The notes under the pieces were generated by a model. That model was not told the DNA's origin, made no database searches, and saw only the letters and a list, made by a program, of their open reading frames with translations. A DNA stretch of 64,000 bases, taken from Anaerosoma tenue. GTDB lineage: Bacteria > Actinomycetota > Coriobacteriia > Anaerosomatales > Anaerosomataceae. The stretch spans positions 850,501 to 914,500 of the forward strand of contig NZ_JALNTY010000001.1 of NCBI RefSeq assembly GCF_023161965.1, written 5' to 3'. Shown piece after piece: positions 55,947 through 64,000 of the stretch. Numbering within the stretch: position 1 is the stretch's first letter; each line of letters begins with the position of its first letter. The position numbers and the translations under genes were made by a program.

Positions 55947-56968
55947 CGCGCACGCTCTTTGCGAAGCAGGATCCACAGGAAGAACGGGCCGCCGGCGAGC
56001 GCCGTGACGATGCCTACGGGGATCTCCACGGGCGCAAGGACGATGCGCGCCAGGAGGTCGGCCACCACGAGCACGATCGCCCCTGCGAGCACCGAGGCGG
56101 GCAGCAGCAACCGGTGCCGGGGACCGAGCGCGAGTCGCACCATATGCGGCGTCATGAGGCCCACGAAGCCGATGAGACCCGAGACCGACACGGCGCCTGC
56201 CACGACGAGCGAGGCCGATGCCAGCACCACCATCTTGAACCGCTCCACCGACACGCCCAGCTGCCCCGCACGCTCGTCGCCGAGGAGCATGAGGTCGAGC
56301 TCGCGATGGTAGAGCGCGGGGACCACCGAGCCGATCGCGAGCATCACCGTGAGCGTGCCCACGTGCTCCCACGAGCGGTTCTGCAGTCCGCCCATCATCC
56401 AGAAGACGACGCTCGTCATCGACTCGCGATCCGACACCAGCACGAACGAGGTGAGCGCCGAGAGGATGTAGGAGACCGCCATGCCGGCGAGCAGCAGCGA
56501 CGTTGGGTCGATACGACCACGGCGCGAAGCGAGCCGCACGACAAGCAGCATCGTGAGCCCCGCCCCCACGAACGCTCCTGCCGGTACGCCGATAGCGCGC
56601 AGCGCGTAGCTCGAGCCGAGCGCGTACATCGCGAGCGTGGCGCCAAGCCCCGCCCCCGACGACACGCCGAGGATGTACGGGTCGGCGAGCGGGTTGCGGA
56701 AGAGCGCCTGGTAGAGCACGCCCGCCAGCGCCAGCGCGGCGCCCACGAGCGCGGCCAGGAGGACTCGCGGCAGCCGCAACTCCATCACCACGGCGTCGGA
56801 AAGCGCGCTCCCCTCGCCCGCGATTGCGCGCCCCACCGCCCCGACGACCTCCCCCGGCGAGATCGGCACCGCGCCGAACCCCACGCCCGCGATGATGGCG
56901 AGCGCGAGCACCACGGCGAGCCCCGTGATGACGGCTGCGGTACGCGATCTGCCGGGGACGGGCGTCAT
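55943..56968 (-). CDS. btuC: Cobalamin ABC transporter permease BtuC
   Basis: The 341-residue FecCD-family permease has about ten membrane helices and the conserved RLPRVLLAALVGAALALAG-type coupling region (near residue 65). NPLADPYILGVSSGAGLGA is typical for this class. It works with BtuF (3 bases upstream) and BtuD (4-base overlap). The riboswitch upstream of the operon supports corrinoid as the substrate over siderophore. Confidence 0.92.
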   Translation of the reverse strand: MTPVPGRSRTAAVITGLAVVLALAIIAGVGFGAVPISPGEVVGAVGRAIAGEGSALSDAVVMELRLPRVLLAALVGAALALAGVLYQALFRNPLADPYILGVSSGAGLGATLAMYALGSSYALRAIGVPAGAFVGAGLTMLLVVRLASRRGRIDPTSLLLAGMAVSYILSALTSFVLVSDRESMTSVVFWMMGGLQNRSWEHVGTLTVMLAIGSVVPALYHRELDLMLLGDERAGQLGVSVERFKMVVLASASLVVAGAVSVSGLIGFVGLMTPHMVRLALGPRHRLLLPASVLAGAIVLVVADLLARIVLAPVEIPVGIVTALAGGPFFLWILLRKERAR

Positions 56969-56971
56969 CGG

Positions 56972-57904
56972 CTACTCGTCGAACGCTTCGGGATGGAGCG
57001 CCTCGGCGATCAGGCGGAGTCCCTCGGCTATACGCGGACCGGGTCGGCTCACCAGGTTGTCATCGAGCACGTAGACCCTGCCTGATGCCACCGCACTGAT
57101 GGCGTCGAACCCGGGACGGCCCTCGATGTCGCTCGGGTCGCTCATCGAGCCGAGCGTGGCGAGGTAGACGTCGGGGTCGGCCTGCACGAGTTGCTCCACC
57201 GAGTACGCCACGTAGCCCTCCTCGGTGACCACGTTCTCGCCGCCGGCGTGCTCGATCAGGTCGTTCAGCAGCGTCCCTGAGCCCACCGTGAAGAGCGGGT
57301 CCTGCGCGATCTCCAGGAAGCACCGCACCGGTGCGCCCTCTACCCGCTCGCCAATGTCCTCCACCTGCAATTCGATGGAAGCCACGGTGTCCGCCGCCGC
57401 CTCAGACTCGCCGATCACCTCGCCCACGGTCTCGATCGCGCGGCACACGCCGTCGATGTCCTGCGGGTCGATCACCACCACCGACGCGCCCAGCGCCTCG
57501 AGCTGCCCCACCACCTCGGCCTGCACCCCGGTGGTCAGGAGCACCACATCGGGATCGAGCGCCGCGATCGCCTCGAGATTGGGGCCGATGAAGTCGCCCA
57601 CCTTCTCGATGTCGGCCACCTCAGCGGGATAGTCGCAGTACGTGGTGACTCCCACCAACCGGTCGAGCGCGCCCAACTCGGCCACGATCTCGGTGTTGGC
57701 GGGCGCCAGGCTCACGATGCGCGCTGGTCGCGCCGCGATCGTCACCTCACGTCCCACGTCGTCGGTCACCGTCACGGGGAATGCGGCCCCGGGAGAGGCC
57801 GCCTCTTCCGGCTCCGCGCCGCCGCTGCAGCCGGTGAGCGCGGTGAGCGCCACCAGGAGCAGTGCGGTCCATACAGCGATACCGGTTCGGACCGTTCGTG
57901 CCAT
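56972..57904 (-). CDS. btuF: Cobalamin-binding lipoprotein BtuF
   Basis: The 310-residue periplasmic-binding-protein homologue has a lipoprotein signal (LTGC, about residues 22-25), the ARPARIVSLAPANTEIVAELGALDRLVGVT segment characteristic of BtuF/FepB, and the long connecting helix of the class III binding proteins. It captures cobalamin outside the membrane and delivers it to BtuC. It is the first gene after the riboswitch, with AAGGAGG before ATG 57904. Confidence 0.92.
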   Translation of the reverse strand: MARTVRTGIAVWTALLLVALTALTGCSGGAEPEEAASPGAAFPVTVTDDVGREVTIAARPARIVSLAPANTEIVAELGALDRLVGVTTYCDYPAEVADIEKVGDFIGPNLEAIAALDPDVVLLTTGVQAEVVGQLEALGASVVVIDPQDIDGVCRAIETVGEVIGESEAAADTVASIELQVEDIGERVEGAPVRCFLEIAQDPLFTVGSGTLLNDLIEHAGGENVVTEEGYVAYSVEQLVQADPDVYLATLGSMSDPSDIEGRPGFDAISAVASGRVYVLDDNLVSRPGPRIAEGLRLIAEALHPEAFDE

Positions 57905-57957
57905 CGTTCCTCCTTGCGTCTCAAGCCTGCACTTCGGCCGAAGTACTGACGCGCCCC

Positions 57958-58001
57958 GGACACGAAGAAGACCCTCGCCTGATGGCGGGGTCTCCGTGTC
58001 C
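57958..58001 (-). promoter_or_regulatory. Expression-platform hairpin between riboswitch and btuF
   Basis: GGACACG...GGCG-type sequence at 58001-57984 pairs imperfectly but extensively with 57979-57958 around a 4-base loop. A second palindrome, ACTTCGGCCGAAGT, lies at 57931-57944. No T-run follows either hairpin, so control is more likely at translation (RBS access) than by intrinsic termination. Confidence 0.45.
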
Positions 58002-58069
58002 GAGGTCTCGGTCTCGAAGCGCTGGCTCGAGCGCTGCGATCATGCCTCGTACCACGAAGGCCGCGTCGC

Positions 58070-58182
58070 ACGGTGTAGGCAGGTCTCCTGGCTCGAGGCT
58101 CGTTCGCCTCTCACAGTGGCGGGTCCGCGCCGGACTTGCACCGGCTTCCCTATTCTCCCGGTCTCCCGGGCACCTACGCCGT
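58070..58182 (-). ncRNA. Cobalamin riboswitch aptamer
   Basis: Minus-strand RNA shows the conserved B12 elements in order: AATAGGGAAGCCGGTGCAAG, then GCCACTG, then the B12 box AGGAGACCTGCC (58093-58077 region). The ends pair as a closing stem: ACGGCGTAGG (58182-58173) with CCTACACCGT (58079-58070), with one mismatch. It controls the following btuF-btuC-btuD-cobO operon, expected to shut it off when cobalamin is plentiful. Confidence 0.93.
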
Positions 58183-58199
58183 CTTCGGTTGTCCCGGCC

Positions 58200-58228
58200 A
58201 TCATAGACCTCTCGCCGAGGCCTGAGAA
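58200..58228 (-). promoter_or_regulatory. Promoter of the cobalamin operon
   Basis: On the minus strand TTCTCA (58228-58223) and TATGAT (58205-58200) are 17 bases apart, placing the start near 58193, just upstream of the riboswitch aptamer. Confidence 0.55.
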
Positions 58229-58292
58229 GTGCGGACCGTTCGGGCGCGCCGGTGAGCCGACGACCGGCGACATCGGCGCTCGCACAAACCGT

Positions 58293-58298
58293 TACAAT
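58293..58298 (+). promoter_or_regulatory. -10 element for the SPT-like gene
   Basis: TACAAT at 58293-58298, the same hexamer as before the hydrolase gene, lies 50 bases upstream of ATG 58348. A clear -35 element is not visible. The ribosome site GAAAGG sits just before the ATG. Confidence 0.4.
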
Positions 58299-58347
58299 GG
58301 TGCGACGGCGCTCTGCCGGGGGGCACATACCCGCACGAAAGGCTCAC

Positions 58348-59547
58348 ATGGACATCTTCCAGAAGACTACCGACTTCACCGAGGCGCGGGCGGCGCGGGC
58401 GTCGGGCTACTACCCGTATTTCCAGGTGATCGAGTCGGAGTCGGACTCCAGCGTCTTCATCGACGGCCAGGAACTGGTGATGCTCGGCTCCAACAACTAC
58501 CTCGGCCTCACCACGCACCCGCACGTGCGCGAGCGGGCCGCCGAGGCGCTCGCCGCATACGGCACCTCATGCACGGGATCGCGCCTGCTCAACGGCAACC
58601 TCGACATCCACGAGGAGCTGGAGGAGCGGCTGGCGCGGTTCGTGGGCAAGGAGCGCGCGCTCGTGTTCTCCACCGGCTTTGGCGCCAACATCGGCACGAT
58701 CTCGGCGATCGCGGGCCGGCACGACACCGTGGTGATCGACAAGGACGACCACGCCAGCATCTACGACGGCTGCAAGCTCAGCTACGCCAAAGTGGAGCGC
58801 TTCGACCACAACAGCGTCGACGGCCTCCGGGCCGCTCTCGACCGCGCCTCGCGCAACGCCAACGGCAACGGCGGCGCCCTCGTGGTGGTGGACGGCGTGT
58901 TCTCGATGGAGGGCGACATCGCGCCCCTGCCCGAGATGCTGCCGGTGCTGCGCGAATATGGCGCTCGGATCATGGTCGACGACGCGCACGCGTCGGGTGT
59001 GCTCGGGCCGCAGGGCAACGGCACCGCGGCCCACTTCGGCGTGACGGACGACGTGGACCTGATCATGGGGACGTTCTCCAAGAGCTTCGCCTCGCTCGGC
59101 GGCTTCATCGCCGGCGACGAGCTCGTGATCGACTTCATCAAGCACAACTCGCGGCCGTTCATCTTCTCGGCGGCCATGGCGCCCCCCAGCGTGGGCGCAT
59201 GCCTCGGTGCGCTCGACGTGATGGAGAGCGAGCCGCAACACCGCGAGCGGCTCTGGAAGGTCGTAGACCGGATGCAGGCCGGGTATCGCGAGCTGGGCTT
59301 CAACACCGGCACGAGCGAGACGCCGGTCATCCCGATCATCCTCGGCGACGAGATGCTCGTGTTCGAGTTCTGGCGCCGGCTGCTGGGCGAGGGCGTTTTC
59401 GTGAACCCGGTGCGTCCGCCGGCGGTGCCCCAGGGGCGCGCGCTGCTGCGCACGAGCTACATGGCAACGCACACAGACGCGCAGATGGAGCGGGTGCTCG
59501 AGGCGTTCGCCAAGGTGGGGCGGGAGCTCGGAGTGCTGCCCGCGTAG
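58348..59547 (+). CDS. AONS-family PLP enzyme, probably serine palmitoyltransferase-like
   Basis: This 399-residue alpha-oxoamine synthase has SNNYLGLTTHP, FSTGFGANIG, the H in DHASIYDGCKL, the Asp in DDAHASGVLG and the PLP lysine in GTFSKSFASLGGF. All residues expected for acyl-CoA plus amino-acid condensation are there. HASIYDGC is the form typical of bacterial serine palmitoyltransferases; KBL and BioF usually differ there. Biotin appears to be imported (BioY), and neighbouring genes act on lipids, which both favour a sphingoid-base enzyme. BioF or KBL remain possible. ATG 58348 has GAAAGG upstream. Confidence 0.8.
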   Translation: MDIFQKTTDFTEARAARASGYYPYFQVIESESDSSVFIDGQELVMLGSNNYLGLTTHPHVRERAAEALAAYGTSCTGSRLLNGNLDIHEELEERLARFVGKERALVFSTGFGANIGTISAIAGRHDTVVIDKDDHASIYDGCKLSYAKVERFDHNSVDGLRAALDRASRNANGNGGALVVVDGVFSMEGDIAPLPEMLPVLREYGARIMVDDAHASGVLGPQGNGTAAHFGVTDDVDLIMGTFSKSFASLGGFIAGDELVIDFIKHNSRPFIFSAAMAPPSVGACLGALDVMESEPQHRERLWKVVDRMQAGYRELGFNTGTSETPVIPIILGDEMLVFEFWRRLLGEGVFVNPVRPPAVPQGRALLRTSYMATHTDAQMERVLEAFAKVGRELGVLPA

Positions 59548-59550
59548 CGG

Positions 59551-60180
59551 CTACTCGCTCGTCGGCTGCTCGACGCTGCCCCGGCGCGCCACCAGGATCA
59601 CGATCGCCAGCGCCGCCACCGCGATGCTGCCCACCATGCCGAAGAACCCCACGATGAACGCCGGGTCGCCCGAACTGAAGACCGGGCTGTCGGGGTGGAA
59701 GAGGTTGGGCAGCACGAGCACGAGGTACCAGAGCGTCCCGGCCAGTAGCGCGTCGAGCGCCGCCGGCACCTTGGGATGGTCGAAGATGAGCTGCAGCGCG
59801 AGGATCACGATCGCCGCGGCCAGGATGCCGAAGGTCATCAGCAGTCGCGGCTCGTCCCACAGGATGCCGCCCCACAGAAGCTGCATCGACAGGATGCCGA
59901 GCACGGTGTTCACCACCCACAGCGGCAGCGAGAACCAGCGGAACGCCTCGGCCCAGCGGACGGCTCCCTTCGCGCCGAGCACGTATGCGATGCCGAGGAC
60001 GCCGGCCAGCGTGAAGGTGCCCATGTTCACCCAGGTGGACGCGCCGTGGAACATCACGAAGCGCACCATCGTACCGAGCCTCGCATCGGGCGGGATGCTC
60101 AGGATCGAGACGGCGCAGCCCACCACGGCGATCGCGATGGCTGCATAGAGCGCGGTGCGGGTGGTCTTGACGAGCGGCAC
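59551..60180 (-). CDS. Orphan CcmC/CcsA-type WWD-domain membrane protein
   Basis: The 209-residue protein has six membrane helices and a tryptophan-rich WWD-like loop LLWGGILWDEPRLLMTF (near residue 110). Histidines in FHGAST (near 44) and LFHPDS flank it, the arrangement of the CcmC/CcsA heme-handling family. It lies far from the ccm operon and next to lipid genes. It may handle heme for another enzyme, or be a redundant CcmC. GTG 60180 is chosen because of GGAGGAG upstream. Confidence 0.75.
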   Translation of the reverse strand: MPLVKTTRTALYAAIAIAVVGCAVSILSIPPDARLGTMVRFVMFHGASTWVNMGTFTLAGVLGIAYVLGAKGAVRWAEAFRWFSLPLWVVNTVLGILSMQLLWGGILWDEPRLLMTFGILAAAIVILALQLIFDHPKVPAALDALLAGTLWYLVLVLPNLFHPDSPVFSSGDPAFIVGFFGMVGSIAVAALAIVILVARRGSVEQPTSE

Positions 60181-60334
60181 GGGGTCTCCTCCGACGATGG
60201 GCGCCGCCGGATCGCGGCGCACAGGTGTGGTGCTGGGGCACGGTCAGGGGCATTCTACCAGGACAGCGGCGCTGACCGGACGCGCGGGTCCCGGGTAAGC
60301 GCCGAACGGCCGCCGTGCGGTCGCCACCTGCAGG

Positions 60335-61207
60335 CTACGCGCGCCTTCGCGCCTTGCGGCGGAGCCGTGGCAGCGCGGCGCGCATCGCGATCTCCCCCTG
60401 CTCGACGGCGAACGCGACCCGGCCGTACTCGATGCCGGCGAGGTCGTGGACCTCCGGCGAGATGGCCACGTCGGCCTCGCGAACCGCGTAGTGCGCGAGC
60501 CGCCCCTCGAACGCCTCGGACACCGCGCCGAGCACGTCGAGCCCCGACGTGCCCCGTTCCACCGTGCCGTTGCCGGTGACCACGGCATGGAGGTCCTTCA
60601 GCTTCACCGCGCCGAGCTCGTCCTTCTCCTGGGGCAGCCCCACCGTGCCCGAGCCGCAGACCTCGACCGCGAGCACGGTCTGTCCGCCGAGGTTCCGGGC
60701 GAGACTCACGGGAACCGGCTCGGACACATAGCCGTCGACGAGGAGCATGCCGTCCATCCGCACCGGCACGAGCGCGAGCGGCACCGAGATGCTGGCCCTG
60801 ACCGCGCTGATGAGGTCCCCCGAGGTGAAACGCACCGGCACGTTGCGCACGAGATCGGTGGCCACGCACCCAAAGGGCATCTCGAGTTCCTCGAACGTCT
60901 CGGGCAGATGCTTCCGCAGGAACTCCTGCACCTTCTGTCCCGAGAAGACCGCGCCCTTGCTGAGGGCGATCTCGCCGACGCCGGTCACCGAACCGGGGTC
61001 GAAGTCGAGTGCGATCCGCTCGATCTCGTCTGCGGGGATGCCGGCCGCGTAGAAGGCGCCCACGAGCGCACCCATGCTGGTGCCCGCGATCACATCCGGG
61101 CGCAGCCCCTCGGCCTCGAGCACCTTGAGCACGCCGATGTGCGCGAGTCCGCGCGCGGCGCCGCTACCGAGCGCGAGCCCGATACGCCTTGGCCCGAACA
61201 ACGACAT
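60335..61207 (-). CDS. Patatin-like phospholipase/acyl hydrolase
   Basis: The 290-residue protein has the patatin domain: oxyanion glycine loop GSGAARGLAHIGVL (residues ~14-27), nucleophile GTSMG (near 44) and the catalytic aspartate in VDGYV (near 158). It is of the RssA/NTE-type bacterial patatins, which cleave acyl groups from lipids. It starts 6 bases after the CDP-alcohol phosphatidyltransferase gene, so both probably act in the same lipid pathway. Substrate unknown. Confidence 0.88.
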   Translation of the reverse strand: MSLFGPRRIGLALGSGAARGLAHIGVLKVLEAEGLRPDVIAGTSMGALVGAFYAAGIPADEIERIALDFDPGSVTGVGEIALSKGAVFSGQKVQEFLRKHLPETFEELEMPFGCVATDLVRNVPVRFTSGDLISAVRASISVPLALVPVRMDGMLLVDGYVSEPVPVSLARNLGGQTVLAVEVCGSGTVGLPQEKDELGAVKLKDLHAVVTGNGTVERGTSGLDVLGAVSEAFEGRLAHYAVREADVAISPEVHDLAGIEYGRVAFAVEQGEIAMRAALPRLRRKARRRA

Positions 61208-61213
61208 CGTCGC

Positions 61214-61909
61214 TCACTCCCCGATCCTGGCCAACTTCACCGCATACTGCCATGACGTCACGAGGAATACCCCGGACAGCGCGATCGCAAGCACGATGCC
61301 GATGATGTCGAAGGGAAGCAGGTCGCCAAGAAGGGGCGCGCCGCTCACGAGAGGCGTGAGGAACCATCCCTCGGCGAACATGATCGCGATGTTCACGGCC
61401 ACGATGATCGCGCGCATCTCCGTGGGGCCGAACGTGCCGAAGCTGATCTTGAACACACCGTCCACGGCGGTGCGGATGTAGACGTGCACCGACATGAGCA
61501 GGTAGCCGATCATGGCGAAAGCCGCGATGTCGAGGCGCAGGAACGGCGACATCCCGATGCCGATGATCGTGAGGAACTCGGTGACCGCGTCCACGGTGTG
61601 ATCGATGTAGAAGCCGAAGCGCGGACGCTCGATCTTGCGGTAGCGCGCGAGCGTGCCATCGAGGCTGTCGCCCACCCAGTTCACGAAGAAGCCTGCCGAG
61701 GCGAACAGCAACCACCACACGCTCTGACCCGAGAGCCAGTAGCCGGCGAAACACATGGCCGAGCCCACCACGCCGAGGCCGGTGAGGAAGTCCGGTGTCA
61801 CCCACCGCGGGGCGCGGGCGGCCATCCACTGCAGCGCGGGCCGCTCGAGCGGACCGAGGAGCGTCTGGTTCACGCGGGTGTGCTTCTTGATGTCATTGGT
61901 CTCGGACAT
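61214..61909 (-). CDS. CDP-alcohol phosphatidyltransferase family protein
   Basis: The 231-residue membrane protein has six helices and the CDP-alcohol phosphotransferase signature DSLDGTLAR...G...D...D (near residues 80-104; the first gap is 9 rather than the usual 8 residues). Such enzymes move a phospho-alcohol from a CDP-linked donor to another alcohol, as in phosphatidylinositol or phosphatidylglycerol synthesis. The acceptor here is not known. ATG 61909 follows AAGGAGA. Confidence 0.87.
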   Translation of the reverse strand: MSETNDIKKHTRVNQTLLGPLERPALQWMAARAPRWVTPDFLTGLGVVGSAMCFAGYWLSGQSVWWLLFASAGFFVNWVGDSLDGTLARYRKIERPRFGFYIDHTVDAVTEFLTIIGIGMSPFLRLDIAAFAMIGYLLMSVHVYIRTAVDGVFKISFGTFGPTEMRAIIVAVNIAIMFAEGWFLTPLVSGAPLLGDLLPFDIIGIVLAIALSGVFLVTSWQYAVKLARIGE

Positions 61910-62030
61910 GCAGGCTCTCCTTGCTGGTGGTGCGTGGATGATGATCCGGCGCGGCCGGACGGCCGGAAGCCCTGTCAGAAGCGTACCGCACCCGCGCCCG
62001 GACGTGTGCACGGGATCGGGCGGCGGCGCA

Positions 62031-62927
62031 TCATGGCGCCTCCACGTCGGGCCACACCACGTGGGGCATGGACCACTGGACGGGGTCCTCTGTGATCCAG
62101 CGCTCCACCGGGGCGAGCACCGCCTCGGCGTTGGCGCGCAAGACATCGGAGGTGGGGCGGTCGCCCACCATCGGGACCGGATCGGCCTGCAGGAGCTCGT
62201 AGCGGCCGTCGGGCCTCCGCCGGCCAGTCATGGGAACGACCGGCACGCCCGCGCGCATGGCCAGGCGCACGTGCAGGAGCGGGAGCGGCGCGGGGCGGCC
62301 GAAGAAGCGCGGCTGCACCTTGTCGGGCTCCGGCAACGGGCGGTCCAGGCCGGTGAGCACCGACGAACCCGACGCGAGACGCCGCGCCGCGGTCTTGAGC
62401 GAGTCCATCGACACCGGGGTGACCTCGAAACCCGCCCGGTTGCGCATCTCGTTCTGCCACTGATAGCTGCCGCCGGGGTCGGCCACGGAGAGCACCTGCA
62501 TCCGCCATCCGTTTCGGCCCAGCAGGCGTCCCACCAGGTCGAAGTTGCCCATGTGCGCGCCCACATAGACGAACGGACCGTCGGTGCGGTCGCGCTCGAT
62601 AAACGCGTGGAACGCCTCGTCGCGCACCACCGCGGCGTCCTCGGCGGCGTCCCTGCCGAGGACCCGGTAGAGGTCGTAGAGGAAGAGCGCCATCGCACGC
62701 ACGTTCTCGGCCACGGCGGCATCGAGGGCGTCGCCCGTGAGCGTGCCGCCAGAGGCGACGTACTGGTTGGTGCGTGACGCCCTCGCGAGCGCGGAGTCGG
62801 GATCGCGGGCGATCCGGCGGGCCGCCGCCGACGCGAGAGTGCGGGCGAAGCCGGGTGGCGCCACACGCGCCGCCCCCACCGCAACGCGCATCCCCGCACG
62901 ACCTATGACAGCTGCCACACGCCTCAC
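62031..62927 (-). CDS. Lysophospholipid acyltransferase of the LpxL/PatA type
   Basis: The 298-residue protein has the HxxxxD acyltransferase motif HMGNFD (near residue 125) and a following RRP/phosphate-binding region. Sequence outside the motif matches the LpxL/HtrB superfamily, which in actinobacteria includes the mannoside acyltransferase PatA. The start is uncertain; GTG 62927 is preferred for AAGGA upstream and length, with ATG 62993 a longer option. It is followed 121 bases on by the CDP-alcohol phosphatidyltransferase gene and diverges from the GNAT-like gene at 63010. Confidence 0.8.
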   Translation of the reverse strand: MRRVAAVIGRAGMRVAVGAARVAPPGFARTLASAAARRIARDPDSALARASRTNQYVASGGTLTGDALDAAVAENVRAMALFLYDLYRVLGRDAAEDAAVVRDEAFHAFIERDRTDGPFVYVGAHMGNFDLVGRLLGRNGWRMQVLSVADPGGSYQWQNEMRNRAGFEVTPVSMDSLKTAARRLASGSSVLTGLDRPLPEPDKVQPRFFGRPAPLPLLHVRLAMRAGVPVVPMTGRRRPDGRYELLQADPVPMVGDRPTSDVLRANAEAVLAPVERWITEDPVQWSMPHVVWPDVEAP

Positions 62928-63009
62928 GCGTCCTTCCCGGATATCAGCACAGTGTACCAGCACCACACGCAGTGCTACGCTCGTTCGCGACACCTGCGAA
63001 GGAGGAGCG

Positions 63010-64000
63010 ATGAACGAGGCGGCCGGCCCGCTCCGGATCGACGAGATCCCGCTCGGGGACCCGCGGATGAAGGAGTTCGTGGCGTTTCACTGGAAGCTCT
63101 ACGAGGGCAACACGCACTGGGTCCCGCAGTTCGACGCAGACCTCCTCGGCAACAGGCTCCTCGGCCTCACCGGACTTCTCACGCCGCAGCACCCGTACCA
63201 CAAGTCGTCGGTCGCCACGCACTTCCTGGCCCTGCGCGGCAAGGAGACCGTGGGGCGCATCTCGGTGGTGGTGAACAACCGCTTCAACGAGTACTACGAC
63301 GTGCGCGTGGCGTTCTTCGGCTTCTTCGAGTTCGTGGAGGACTACGCGGTGGCCGAGGCGCTGCTGGATGCCGCGCGCGAGTGGGCCACCCGCCACGGGG
63401 CCACCGTGATGCGTGGGCCGGGCGAGTACTGCAACATCACCCATGAGCGGCAGGGCTGCCTGATCGACGGCTTCGATCAGGACGTGTACGTGGAGCACAC
63501 ATGGAACCCGCCGTATTACCAGGAGTTCATCGAGCGGTACGGCTGCGAGAAGGCGATGGACTACCACGCGTACATCATCGACCTCTCGAAGCCGATCACC
63601 GACCGGCTCGACAAGGTGGCCGACGGGGTGCGCCACCGGGGCCACCTCGAGGTGCGCCCGCTCGACATGTCGCGGTTCAACGAGGACCTCAAGCTCGTGA
63701 TCGACATCTACAACCAGGCCTGGGCGCAGAACTGGGGCTTCCTGCCGATCACCGAGTGGGAAGTGGACGCGCTGGTGGAGGCGCTGAAGCCCATCATCGA
63801 CCCGGGCCTCTGCCGGTTCGCCTACTACAAAGGCGAGCCGATCGCCGTGCTCGGCGCGTTCCCCGACCCCAACTACGCCACCCGGCCGCGCTGGAAGCTC
63901 TACGGCGACAGCGACTACGCCCGCATCGCGCGGCTGTTCGCCACGCGTCGCTCGATCCCCCGCGTGAGGCTCATCTTCTTCGGCATCCTGCCGGGGTTCC
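63010..64000 (+). CDS. YghO-like GNAT-fold protein (3' end outside window)
   Basis: The visible 330 residues show a GNAT-type acyltransferase fold of the YghO-like family: AFHWKLYEGNTHWVPQ near residue 20, VGRISVVVNN, FGFFEFVEDY, RGPGEYCN and NPPYYQEFIERYG. The gene continues past the right edge. Members of the GNAT fold include the bacterial ceramide synthase bCerS, so, with the SPT-like gene 4 kb upstream, an N-acyltransferase role in sphingolipid synthesis is conceivable. GGAGGAG precedes ATG 63010. Confidence 0.7.
   Translation, partial: MNEAAGPLRIDEIPLGDPRMKEFVAFHWKLYEGNTHWVPQFDADLLGNRLLGLTGLLTPQHPYHKSSVATHFLALRGKETVGRISVVVNNRFNEYYDVRVAFFGFFEFVEDYAVAEALLDAAREWATRHGATVMRGPGEYCNITHERQGCLIDGFDQDVYVEHTWNPPYYQEFIERYGCEKAMDYHAYIIDLSKPITDRLDKVADGVRHRGHLEVRPLDMSRFNEDLKLVIDIYNQAWAQNWGFLPITEWEVDALVEALKPIIDPGLCRFAYYKGEPIAVLGAFPDPNYATRPRWKLYGDSDYARIARLFATRRSIPRVRLIFFGILPGF

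Noticed and set aside
58348-59547. bioF (8-amino-7-oxononanoate synthase) for the AONS gene
   Set aside because: Biotin seems to be imported by BioY, no other bio gene is near, and the HASIYDGC motif and neighbouring lipid genes fit SPT-like enzymes better. Not fully excluded.

Overview
The window is GC-rich chromosomal DNA with densely packed, mostly minus-strand operons. The gene set suggests an anaerobic or facultatively anaerobic actinobacterium, most likely of the Coriobacteriia lineage (inference, not proven). The evidence is a System I cytochrome c maturation operon, a secreted octaheme cytochrome, a Tat-exported selenocysteine formate dehydrogenase, actinobacterial-style Tad pilus genes and a flavin/Fe-S-rich gene content. 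I found no rRNA, tRNA, CRISPR array, insertion sequence or phage gene.

Layout. 1-5655: cytochrome c maturation (ccmE, F, A, B, C, D-like and the start of another assembly gene at the left edge). 5722-8777: type III pantothenate kinase, then a divergent OmpR/PhoR-type two-component pair. 8781-12751: a YhaN/YhaO-like (SbcCD-like) pair. 12833-15574: a continuous birA-bioY reading frame, a DedA protein and a small membrane protein. 15636-23218: cofactor synthesis (nadC, nadB, nadA, panC, panB, folK, folP, folE). 23330-31749: a Tad/Flp pilus operon, transcribed flp to tadC, followed at 31954-33824 by a NarL-type two-component pair. 33900-36991: a PadR regulator, two NifX-like proteins and two MinD-type ATPases with ferredoxin inserts. 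37168-41186: ftsH, hpt, tilS. 41378-48649: formate dehydrogenase region. 48759-54157: NfeD/SPFH pair, octaheme cytochrome, an FTR-Rieske fusion with a glutaredoxin, two paralogous small membrane proteins and a WalJ/YycJ-like hydrolase. 54154-58228: cobalamin uptake operon under a cobalamin riboswitch. 58348-64000: a probable lipid cluster with a serine-palmitoyltransferase-like enzyme.

How it fits together. The ccm operon would supply covalent heme to the octaheme cytochrome. Formate dehydrogenase (catalytic, Fe-S and cytochrome b subunits plus FdhE) would feed electrons into the membrane. Two genes contain an in-frame TGA at a catalytic position and are best read as selenoproteins: the formate dehydrogenase catalytic subunit (TGA 42337-42339) and a lipoprotein peroxiredoxin (TGA 47342-47344) that would otherwise look like a broken gene. 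A thioredoxin-like lipoprotein next to the latter is a plausible reductant. Biotin is probably scavenged (BioY) rather than made, which weakens a bioF reading of the AONS-family gene at 58348.

Most worth following up: the selenocysteine peroxiredoxin; a structured, terminator-containing leader in front of the formate dehydrogenase operon; the FTR catalytic-Rieske fusion; the PadR/NifX/MinD-ferredoxin operon; the birA-bioY continuous frame with a BirA-type operator inside it; and the sphingolipid-like gene cluster at the right edge.
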